Positions 7,997-12,859 of a stretch of 12,859 nt of DNA are shown in pieces. The notes beneath the pieces were generated by a model, which was not told the origin of the DNA, did no database searches, and saw only the letters and a list, made by a program, of their open reading frames with translations. Origin of the DNA: Spirochaetota bacterium (GTDB taxonomy: Bacteria > Spirochaetota > Spirochaetia > DTKZ01); assembly GCA_029562045.1 (NCBI GenBank), contig JAKQWJ010000264.1:1-12859 (forward strand). Direction: 5' to 3'. The position numbers and the translations under genes are program-made. Positions within the stretch are counted from its first letter, which is position 1. Each line of letters begins with the position of its first letter.

Positions 7997-8882
7997 GTCT
8001 GCCTCTCCTTCCCATGTCCGCCCCGCGGCGAAGCACCTCGTGAAATATGTTTTCCGCCCTCCTCCCGAAGGGAGAGCCTGTTTCAGAAGGGATGCGTCCC
8101 TTCGCGATGTCCCCGGGCACCGACGGATCGAAGGGGATTTCCCCCAGATCGTCCCGGCCCCGCCGAAGGGCGGTTTCCCGGATGCGATGGGAAAGCTCCG
8201 GTTTCAAATCCGATTTGTTCACCACCACTCCGGCGGGTATGCCGAAATGCGCCACCAGATCGAGAAGCCGCTCCAGATCGTGGAGTCCCGACGGGGTGGG
8301 TTCGGTAACCGCGAGAACGTAATCGACTCCCCCCAGGGCCGCGATGACGGGGCAGCCGATTCCCGGAGGCCCGTCGGTGAGTATCGCGCCCGCCCCATGG
8401 CTTCGGGCCTGTTCCCGGGCGATCTCCTTGAGCCGGGACACGAGCTTGCCCGAGTTCCCCGCCCCGGGAAGGATATTCCCGTGGACAAGGGTCCCCAGGC
8501 GGGTGGAGGAACGGAGGATCCGTCCCGTGACCCTCTCCTCCCGAACCACCGCATCGTCCCGGCAGACGATGGCGCAGACCCCGCAGCCTTCGCAGGATTC
8601 GGGGAATATCCGGCAATCCTGGATGGCGTGAAACCGGCAGGCCGCCTCACAGCGCCCGCAGCGGGTGCATTTCCCCTCGTCGATCCGGTAGACCGGGAGT
8701 CCGTGGAAATCCTCACACCGGGATTCATCCGGCTCCAGCAGGATGGCCAGATTGGGAGCCTCCACATCGGCGTCGCAAAAAACGGTTTTCCGCGCTAGAG
8801 CGGCGAAACTCGCGGCAAGGGACGTCTTTCCGGTCCCGCCCTTTCCGCTGAGGACGAGAATTTCCCGTATCGTTCCGCTCAT
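7986..8882 (-). CDS. MinD-like P-loop ATPase with inserted two-cluster ferredoxin domain (second copy)
   Basis: A 298-residue cytoplasmic ATPase of the MinD/ParA superfamily. Its P-loop is SGKGGTGKTS (12-21), with CDADVEAPN (36-44) and DGPPGIGCP later in the chain. Between the nucleotide-binding elements is a bacterial-type ferredoxin insert with cysteines 72, 75, 78, 82 and 97, 100, 103, 107, enough for two 4Fe-4S clusters. Such proteins occur in pairs beside NifX/ORP-like genes in anaerobes. In Desulfovibrio vulgaris two related ATPases belong to the orange-protein cluster. Its ATG overlaps the upstream gene's stop as ATGA, indicating translational coupling. It is a divergent paralogue of the gene just upstream, sharing the same layout and the phrase TEPTP.GLHDL. 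A role in ATP-dependent metal or cluster handling is inferred, not shown. Confidence 0.92.
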   Translation of the reverse strand: MSGTIREILVLSGKGGTGKTSLAASFAALARKTVFCDADVEAPNLAILLEPDESRCEDFHGLPVYRIDEGKCTRCGRCEAACRFHAIQDCRIFPESCEGCGVCAIVCRDDAVVREERVTGRILRSSTRLGTLVHGNILPGAGNSGKLVSRLKEIAREQARSHGAGAILTDGPPGIGCPVIAALGGVDYVLAVTEPTPSGLHDLERLLDLVAHFGIPAGVVVNKSDLKPELSHRIRETALRRGRDDLGEIPFDPSVPGDIAKGRIPSETGSPFGRRAENIFHEVLRRGADMGRRGRHGE

Positions 8883-9763
8883 GTCAGGGCCGCCAGGATT
8901 CTGTGCCAGAGTCCGGAAAAAAGGGCGGCCAATTCCGGCGCTGTCAGGACCGGTATTCCGCCCTCGGCGTAGGCGGCGGCGATCCGCCGATCATGGGGGA
9001 TCCCGCCCAGTACGGGGAGGTTTTCCCGGCGGCAGAAATCCGCGATTTTGTCTTCCCCCGATCTGTCCTCTCCCAGACCGGTCCGGTTGACAAGGACACC
9101 ACAGGGCACATGGAGAATCCGCAGAAGCTCCACCGCGGCCGCCAGATCATGAAGTCCAAAGGGTGTGGGCTCGGTCACCAGGAGACAGAAATCCGCCCCC
9201 CGGACCGCCTCGACCACGGCGCATCCCGTGCCGGGGGGACAGTCCATGATCCGCAGTTTCCCGCCAAAGGGGCTGTCCTTCTCGGCTCTCACCAGGGGGA
9301 CTCCGCTGGCGGCGCCGACCTCCATCTCTCCAGACAGAATTTCCAGGCTCCCGGCGCGACCCCGGCTCACCTTTCCCAGAGTGGCATCCACTTCCCCGAT
9401 GGCTCCCCGGGGGCAGACCAGGGCGCAGGCCCCGCAGGAGTGGCAGCTTTCCACCATGACGCTGGGGGTTTCTCCCAGCATCAGGATGGCCCCGAAACCG
9501 CAGGCCCGGGCGCAGGCCCCGCAGCCGTCGCAGAGAGCGTCGTTCACCACCGGAATTTTCCGGAATATTTCCCGAGTCTCGTCCCACCGGGGGTGGAGAA
9601 AGAGGGCCGCGTTGGGCTCCTCCACGTCCGCGTCGATGAAAAGAAGCGACTCCGGGTCCGGATGCGTCACCGCCAGACTCAAAGCCACGGTGGTTTTTCC
9701 GGCGCCGCCCTTGGCGCCGGCAACGCAAAGGGTTTTACAGGACACCCCGCGCCCCCAGAACAT
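8879..9763 (-). CDS. MinD-like P-loop ATPase with inserted two-cluster ferredoxin domain (first copy)
   Basis: A 294-residue paralogue of the next gene. The P-loop reads GAKGGAGKTT (16-25), then IDADVEEPN (43-51). Eight ferredoxin cysteines are present at 78, 81, 84, 88 and 107, 110, 113, 117, for two 4Fe-4S clusters. MDCPPGTGCAVVEAV and LVTEPTPFGLHDL complete the ATPase core. Start choice is uncertain. The ATG at 9763 overlaps the NifX-like gene by 29 bases. A GTG at 9745 would give MSCKTLCVAGAKGG, closer to the usual family N-terminus, and sits 8 bases before the end of that gene. Neither has a clear Shine-Dalgarno sequence, so translation probably depends on coupling to the upstream gene. 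It probably works with its paralogue, possibly as a heteromer; this is inference. Confidence 0.91.
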   Translation of the reverse strand: MFWGRGVSCKTLCVAGAKGGAGKTTVALSLAVTHPDPESLLFIDADVEEPNAALFLHPRWDETREIFRKIPVVNDALCDGCGACARACGFGAILMLGETPSVMVESCHSCGACALVCPRGAIGEVDATLGKVSRGRAGSLEILSGEMEVGAASGVPLVRAEKDSPFGGKLRIMDCPPGTGCAVVEAVRGADFCLLVTEPTPFGLHDLAAAVELLRILHVPCGVLVNRTGLGEDRSGEDKIADFCRRENLPVLGGIPHDRRIAAAYAEGGIPVLTAPELAALFSGLWHRILAALT

Positions 9764-10049
9764 CCCTGACCGTTCCGGATCCGCCGGTCTCCCATTCGAT
9801 GCCGGCGGCCCGCAGCGCTTCCGCCGCTTTGGGCCCCACCTCTCCGGCGAAAACCTTGCTCACCCCCTCCTTCCTGACCAGCGCGGCGGCCAGGCCCCCC
9901 GCCCCGTTGGGTGCGGCGGCCGCGGTGTTTTTCACGGATCGGAAGTCTCCGGACGCGGTGTCATAGATCACGAAATAATCGCATCGCCCGAAGCGCTCGT
10001 CGAATCGGGCGTCGGGCCCCTCACCGTGGGCGGTGACGGCTATTTTCAT
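9735..10049 (-). CDS. NifX/NifB-type dinitrogenase iron-molybdenum cofactor family protein, orange protein (ORP)-like
   Basis: A 104-residue protein of the NifX/NafY-like fold (dinitrogenase Fe-Mo cofactor-binding family). It begins MKIAVTAHGEGPDARFDERFGRCDYFVIYD; the RFGRC-YF motif and short length are typical of stand-alone members such as MTH1175 and the Desulfovibrio orange protein, which holds a Mo-Cu-S cluster non-covalently. The ATG at 10049 is chosen over an upstream ATG at 10160 because AAGGAG lies 7-8 bases before it and homology starts there; the upstream extension is encoded by repeat sequence. With ferredoxin-ATPases following directly and no nitrogenase genes visible, an ORP-type role is more likely than FeMo-cofactor synthesis. 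Metal content cannot be read from sequence. Confidence 0.9.
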   Translation of the reverse strand: MKIAVTAHGEGPDARFDERFGRCDYFVIYDTASGDFRSVKNTAAAAPNGAGGLAAALVRKEGVSKVFAGEVGPKAAEALRAAGIEWETGGSGTVRDVLGARGVL

Positions 10050-10295
10050 TCCCTTCTCCTTGTCTCCGTTCGAATAACTTCCCCGGCGGAGCCCCCGTCC
10101 CGGGCTCTTGTCTACCCCGGGGGCTTGCCTCCATGGGTCTTGTCTCCCCGGGGGCGGCACGTTCCGGATCCCCTCCGGGGGCTTGCCCCCGTCCCGGGCT
10201 CTTGTCTACCCCGGGGGCTTCCTCCAGGGTTCTTGTCTCCCCGGGGGCGGACCGTTCCGGTTCCGTACCCGGGGGCTTATCCCCTGGGGCGGGTC
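10050..10295. other. Gap filled mainly by tandem repeats between DUF5320 and the NifX-like gene
   Basis: About 246 bases without a credible gene. Most of it is the 94-bp compound repeat described separately; the rest holds the AAGGAG ribosome-binding site of the NifX-like gene (about 10056-10061). Open frames crossing it on either strand translate into Pro/Gly/Arg-rich low-complexity sequence produced by the repeat. A transcript running from the DUF134 promoter into the ATPase genes would have to cross these GC-rich hairpins. Confidence 0.6.
10091..10278. repeat. 94-bp compound tandem repeat, two copies, each with two shorter sub-units
   Basis: Copy 1 starts at 10091 and copy 2 at 10185. The first 36 bases are identical and the rest is nearly so until the last 15-20 bases. 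Inside each copy the phrase CTTGTCT(A)CCCCGGGGGC occurs twice, at 10107, 10139, 10201 and 10232, giving spacings of 32, 62 and 31 bases. Self-complementary GCCCCCG/CGGGGGC arms recur (for example 10091-10097 with 10118-10124, and CGGGGGC-TT-GCCCCCG at 10176-10191), so either strand can fold strongly. The alternating layout recalls REP/BIME-like intergenic elements, but no other genomic copies can be checked here. Confidence 0.85.
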
Positions 10296-10643
10296 TCAGG
10301 GTTGGCCGCTTTCCTTTTCCGATTCCAGTTCGGACAGCCGCCTTCTCAGATCCGCCAGCCGCCCCTCGACGGCTTCCATCTGACGGGCCAGGACGGCCTT
10401 TTCCTCGTCAGCGCCCAGACCCACGGCGTAATAGGGCGGACAGAATCCCCACCCCATGGGACCGCCATACCCGGCGCCGAAAAATCGGCGCCCCATTCCC
10501 CGCCCTCCGGCAAACCGGCCATAGGGCATCCCCCAGCCCGGGGAATTCATGAACCCGGGCCGTCCGAAACCGGCGCAGTATCCCCCGCCCCGTCCCGTCA
10601 TGGGTCCCATTCCCATGGGTCCCATTCCATCTCCTCTCGGCAT
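10296..10643 (-). CDS. DUF5320-type Gly/Met-rich small protein with C-terminal coiled coil
   Basis: A 115-residue protein beginning MPRGDGMGPMGMGPMTGRG, the characteristic start of DUF5320 proteins, which are common in anaerobes beside DUF134 and NifX-like genes. Residues 1-75 are rich in Gly, Met, Phe and Tyr with two cysteines (C23 in GGGYCAGFG, C68 in GWGFCPPYY), a composition compatible with metal or cofactor contact. Residues about 79-111 (EEKAVLARQMEAVEGRL onward) form a charged heptad-like coiled coil for self-association. There is no signal peptide or membrane segment. AGGAGG sits about 6 bases before the ATG. Its function is unknown, and the metal-contact idea is inference from composition and neighbours. 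Confidence 0.85.
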   Translation of the reverse strand: MPRGDGMGPMGMGPMTGRGGGYCAGFGRPGFMNSPGWGMPYGRFAGGRGMGRRFFGAGYGGPMGWGFCPPYYAVGLGADEEKAVLARQMEAVEGRLADLRRRLSELESEKESGQP

Positions 10644-10690
10644 ATCGCCCTCCTGTAAATTGATTTTCCTCCATAAATGGACTCCGTGCC

Positions 10691-10737
10691 CCCGTGACGG
10701 CCTCCCTCCAAACCGGGACCGCTGTGACGGTCACGGG
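10691..10737. repeat. Inverted repeat at the DUF134/DUF5320 junction
   Basis: CCCGTGAC (10691-10698) and GTCACGGG (10730-10737) are perfect 8-base complements separated by 31 bases, overlapping the DUF134 stop codon at 10731-10733. No T-tract follows on either strand, so a simple terminator is unlikely. It could be an RNA processing or attenuation hairpin, or chance. Confidence 0.45.
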
Positions 10738-11417
10738 CCCCCACCGCCCCCGGGCTTCCGACCGCGGCCCTGGCCACGATGAGGTCCGTGGCCCTGACCA
10801 CGATGAGGTCCGCGGCCCTGGCCCGAACCATAGCCCGGACCCTGGCCGAAGCCCCTCCGGGGGCCGGGGCCGGGGATCCCTTCGGGCCCGGGGATACCCC
10901 CCAATGGATCTCCCCGCTCCCGGAACCAGCCCCTCCCCAGGTCGATGACCTCCGGTCGGAAGCAGGCGGGACAGCCTTGGGGACCCCTGCCCTCCCGGAG
11001 ACTCATGTCCGCGGGGTCCGCCGGGTTCTCCCGATTCTCCGCCCCGGGGATAGGCTCCCGGCCTTCGGCCCCGGCGCCCGGTGTCTGCCAGACCATGCCA
11101 CAGGAACCGCAGCGGAATCTCCTGCCCCGGACCTCCACCTCCCCCCCTTCGATCCGGATCGCCTTGCCCAGACTCAGGGCCTCCGCCGTCTTCTTCCGGC
11201 CGGCCTCGAGGATCCGCCCGCAGGTGGCCCGGGAAACTCCCAGACTCCGGGCGGCCTCTTGGATGGTCCGGCCCTCATAGTCCACCAGACGGAGCATTTC
11301 GTACTCGTCCAGGCCCAGGGGAACGATCTCCAGGGCCGACAGAGGAACGCCGCCGGGCTTGAAGAAAAGAGCGGCGGGGGGGAACTGGACAAAGCGGCGC
11401 TTCATGAAAGGCGGCAT
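10731..11417 (-). CDS. DUF134-family DNA-binding protein with split zinc ribbon and Gly-rich tail
   Basis: A 228-residue predicted transcription regulator. Residues 1-92 match the DUF134 pattern: FKPGGVPLSALE (19-30), LDEYEMLRLVDYEG (36-49), a sigma-region-4-like helix-turn-helix TIQEAARSLGVSRATCGRIL (51-70), and KAIRIEGG (85-92). A zinc ribbon follows, C103/C106 and C149/C152, whose two halves are separated by a 42-residue polar loop. Residues about 173-228 are Gly/Pro/Arg-rich, with the 8-residue unit GPHRGQG(H/R) repeated. The ATG at 11417 is chosen because GAGGAG lies just upstream (11421-11426) and family homology starts nearby. ATGs at 11444 and 11480 lie in the operator/promoter, the latter upstream of the predicted transcript start. 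It heads the ORP-like block and its promoter has an operator-like palindrome, so autoregulation is a reasonable inference. Confidence 0.88.
   Translation of the reverse strand: MPPFMKRRFVQFPPAALFFKPGGVPLSALEIVPLGLDEYEMLRLVDYEGRTIQEAARSLGVSRATCGRILEAGRKKTAEALSLGKAIRIEGGEVEVRGRRFRCGSCGMVWQTPGAGAEGREPIPGAENRENPADPADMSLREGRGPQGCPACFRPEVIDLGRGWFRERGDPLGGIPGPEGIPGPGPRRGFGQGPGYGSGQGRGPHRGQGHGPHRGQGRGRKPGGGGGP
10766..10813. repeat. 24-bp in-frame tandem repeat, two copies, in the DUF134 gene tail
   Basis: Two adjacent 24-base units start at 10766 and 10790, differing at two positions, and a third partial unit begins at 10814. They are in frame and encode the 8-residue GPHRGQG-type unit of the protein tail. 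The pattern suggests replication slippage expanding a low-complexity tail. Confidence 0.8.
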
Positions 11418-11430
11418 GATCTCCTCAAGC

Positions 11431-11444
11431 GGGAATATTCTCAT
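11431..11444. promoter_or_regulatory. Second operator-like half-site in the DUF134 leader
   Basis: GGGAATATTCTCAT shares the 12-mer GAATATTCTCAT (11433-11444) with the perfect palindrome upstream. The centres are 36 bp apart. It lies in the predicted 5' leader between the transcription start and the ribosome-binding site. One arm has diverged, so it would be a weaker, secondary site. Confidence 0.5.
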
Positions 11445-11458
11445 ATCTCCACAGAGAC

Positions 11459-11487
11459 AATGTAATGAGAATATTCTCATTTGTCAA
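11459..11487 (-). promoter_or_regulatory. Sigma70 promoter of the DUF134/ORP-like block
   Basis: On the minus strand a perfect -35 box TTGACA (11482-11487) is followed, after exactly 17 bases, by TACATT (11459-11464, 4 of 6 consensus bases). Transcription should start near 11452, giving a leader of about 35 bases to the ATG at 11417. The local sequence is clearly AT-richer than the rest of the window. Confidence 0.7.
11464..11481. promoter_or_regulatory. 18-bp perfect palindrome AATGAGAATATTCTCATT, operator candidate
   Basis: A perfect inverted repeat fills the 17-base spacer of the promoter plus one base of the -10 box, so a bound dimer would block RNA polymerase. The half-site TGAGAAT with ATTCTCA resembles Fur-type boxes but lacks their usual central base. 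The binding protein may be the DUF134 protein itself, a Fur-family metal sensor, or an ArsR-type protein; sequence alone does not decide. Confidence 0.7.
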
Positions 11488-11575
11488 GCCGTATCGTCCC
11501 TTTCACGATGGCGGGACGCTATTCCGCGTCACCCGGGAAAGGGTCCGCCGGGCACGGATATCCGGGAAAAGGAGC

Positions 11576-11589
11576 TGTCCGTCAGGACA
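11576..11589 (-). terminator. Weak hairpin just after the MFS gene, possible terminator
   Basis: On the minus strand TGTCC-TGAC-GGACA forms a 5-bp stem immediately after the MFS stop codon and is followed by GCTCCTTTTCCC. The stem is short and the T-run is four bases, so termination would be inefficient. The remaining bases to the DUF134 promoter show no other structure. Confidence 0.25.
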
Positions 11590-12753
11590 TCAGGGGATTT
11601 CTTCCGCCAGGCCTTTCCGATTCAGGAAAAGGAGGACTCCCAGCAGGGAGAGGAAGGCGGCGGCCTGACTGGCGGCGATGAAGAAGGGGAAAACCCCGGG
11701 CCCCCGGGAATCGAAGAAGCGCCCGATGAGCCAGGGGTAGATCATCCCTCCGGTGGAGGAAGCGGCGACGAACAGCCCCGCCACGAACCCGGTGAGGATC
11801 CGGGTCTCTCCCGCCAGGGTGAAGGCGGCGGGAACTATCGACGCCTGGGAGAAACCCAGCAGCGCCACCGCCGCCCAGAGCATCCCGACGGTCCCAGGGA
11901 AGAGGAGAAACAGAAAACCCGCCGCCGCGGCCCCCGCCACATTGAGAAGCAGCAGTTTCCCCGCCCCCAGGATCCGGACGAGGCCTATCCCCGACAGGCG
12001 GCCCAGGGTCAGAAAGGCCCAGAATGCGGAGGTGATGAGGCCCGCCGTTCCCGGGCCGGCCAGCCCGGTCCGGGTGGCGTAGCTGTAAACCCAGCCGGCA
12101 AACCCGGATTCCCCGGCGATGGTCAGGAAAAGAAGGAGGGCGAAAAACACCACCGCCGGGGCCGACCCTCCACCCTCCTCCCCCGCGCCCCTGTCCCGCT
12201 CCGTTCCGGAGGAGGGCAGCCGGAAAATGTGATGGCCCGCGACTGCGGCCAGAAGAGACAGCGCCAGAAATCCCGGGGAGGTTTTCCCGAAGACCCTCAA
12301 GGCCAGGGCCAGGATCAGGGGCGACACCATGGCCCCCACCCCGAAGGAGAGATGGAGCCCGTTCATGTAGGGGCCCGCCCCGTCGCCATGGAGCCGAAGA
12401 ACACCGGTGTTGGATCCCACCTCGACGATTCCCTGGGCGAAGCCGATCACCAGAATGCTGCCCAGCAGAATGGCCAGACTGCCCGCCGCGGAAACCGCCG
12501 CCAGCCCCGCGGCCACGACGAAGAGCACCGCGCCGGTGACGGCATTGCCGCGGAACCGGTCCACCAGGCTGCCCCCTCCCAGGGAGCCGGTTATGTAGCC
12601 CAGCCGGTGAAAGACGAAGATGCTCCCGATTTCCGACAGGGAAGCTCCGGTGGCGGCGGCAAAGCCCGGGATCGCCGGGCCGAAGGAAGCGGTGGTGAGC
12701 CCCACCACGAAAAAGGCGAGAAAATACGCCATCGTCGGCGCACAGTGCGTCAT
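11590..12753 (-). CDS. MFS transporter, 12-segment type
   Basis: A 387-residue inner-membrane major facilitator. Alternating hydrophobic stretches fit 12 membrane segments, with a charged cytoplasmic loop SSGTERDRGAGEEGGGS (181-197) between the two six-helix halves. The N half has the motif-A-like GGGSLVDRFRGN (59-70), and the C half has a matching GRLSGIG (251-257). The stretch GIVEVGSNTGVLRLHGDGAGPYMNGLHLSFGVGA, at about 108-140, resembles the FucP/NaGLT1 (MFSD4-like) sugar-transporter branch, where asparagines and GVGA recur, but no substrate is assigned. The ATG at 12753 overlaps the previous gene's stop as ATGA, so the two genes are co-translated. It appears to belong to the upstream transcription unit rather than the ORP-like block, which has its own promoter. 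Confidence 0.9.
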   Translation of the reverse strand: MTHCAPTMAYFLAFFVVGLTTASFGPAIPGFAAATGASLSEIGSIFVFHRLGYITGSLGGGSLVDRFRGNAVTGAVLFVVAAGLAAVSAAGSLAILLGSILVIGFAQGIVEVGSNTGVLRLHGDGAGPYMNGLHLSFGVGAMVSPLILALALRVFGKTSPGFLALSLLAAVAGHHIFRLPSSGTERDRGAGEEGGGSAPAVVFFALLLFLTIAGESGFAGWVYSYATRTGLAGPGTAGLITSAFWAFLTLGRLSGIGLVRILGAGKLLLLNVAGAAAAGFLFLLFPGTVGMLWAAVALLGFSQASIVPAAFTLAGETRILTGFVAGLFVAASSTGGMIYPWLIGRFFDSRGPGVFPFFIAASQAAAFLSLLGVLLFLNRKGLAEEIP

Positions 12754-12859
12754 GGGCCGATCTCTCCCCGGGACCTCCGGTCCCGCAGCGAAATGATGAG
12801 TTCCACCTCTCCCACGGTGGCGCCGAGCCGGGCGGCGATGACCCCGGGGGAAATACCCT
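12750..12859 (-). CDS. C-terminal end of a small helix-turn-helix-like protein, N-terminus outside the window
   Basis: The last 35 residues of a gene entering from the right edge: GISPGVIAARLGATVGEVEL, then IISLRDRRSRGEIGP. The pattern 'G-x-S-x-x-x-I-A-x-R-L-G-x-x-x-G-E-V-E-L-I' is the type found at the C-terminus of small bacterial proteins such as DUF2802, and resembles a helix-turn-helix. Its TGA overlaps the ATG of the MFS gene by four bases. Family and function remain uncertain with so little visible. Confidence 0.7.
   Translation of the reverse strand, partial: GISPGVIAARLGATVGEVELIISLRDRRSRGEIGP

Noticed and set aside
9735..10049. Nitrogenase cofactor gene (nifX)
   Set aside because: The fold family matches, but no nitrogenase or nif synthesis gene is visible and the ferredoxin-ATPase context fits the orange-protein type better.
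10091..10278. CRISPR array
   Set aside because: Only two full periods, no uniform spacer lengths, the 'spacers' themselves repeat between copies, and no cas genes are present.
9165..10658. 497-codon plus-strand frame across the ATPase, NifX-like and repeat region
   Set aside because: Antisense to three supported genes, and the repeat region gives Pro/Gly/Arg low-complexity sequence; a compositional artefact.

Overview
This is a GC-rich (roughly two-thirds G+C) bacterial window. Every supportable gene lies on the minus strand, so transcription runs from high to low coordinates. The gene set points to a strictly anaerobic bacterium, most likely a Desulfobacterota-type lineage: MinD-like ATPases carrying ferredoxin domains, a NifX/orange-protein-like protein, DUF134 and DUF5320 proteins, and a very large biotin-dependent carboxylase. 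No rRNA, tRNA, CRISPR array or insertion sequence was seen, so the taxonomic call is inference from gene content only.

Layout in order of transcription. (1) At 12750-12859 is the C-terminal end of a small helix-turn-helix-like protein, which overlaps by ATGA the start of an MFS transporter (11590-12753). (2) A sigma70-type promoter follows, with an 18-bp perfect palindrome filling its spacer and a second copy of the half-site downstream (11431-11487). It drives a DUF134 DNA-binding/zinc-ribbon protein (10731-11417), a DUF5320 Gly/Met-rich small protein (10296-10643), a NifX-like orange-protein (ORP) homologue (9735-10049), two ferredoxin-containing MinD-family ATPases (8879-9763 and 7986-8882) and an Mrp/NBP35-type ATPase (7190-7996). 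The last four overlap one another. A 94-bp compound tandem repeat (10091-10278) separates DUF5320 from the NifX-like gene. (3) A 288-bp gap carries a second good promoter and leads into a single 1838-residue carboxylase (1385-6901). This protein joins biotin carboxylase, biotin carrier, a eukaryotic-ACC-like central region and both carboxyltransferase lobes in one chain. (4) After a strong hairpin, a SulP-family anion permease starts (1-1317) and runs off the left edge. It has its own promoter placed so close to the ATG that the message may be leaderless.

Functionally, the middle block resembles the anaerobe-specific orange-protein complex described in Desulfovibrio: an ORP/NifX protein plus Mrp- and MinD-type ATPases, linked there to metal clusters and cell division. 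Here a DUF134 protein sits where a sigma54 regulator is found in Desulfovibrio. The carboxylase is the other notable object, because bacteria normally make acetyl-CoA carboxylase from separate subunits. The SulP permease next to a bicarbonate-consuming enzyme raises, but does not prove, a link through bicarbonate supply.
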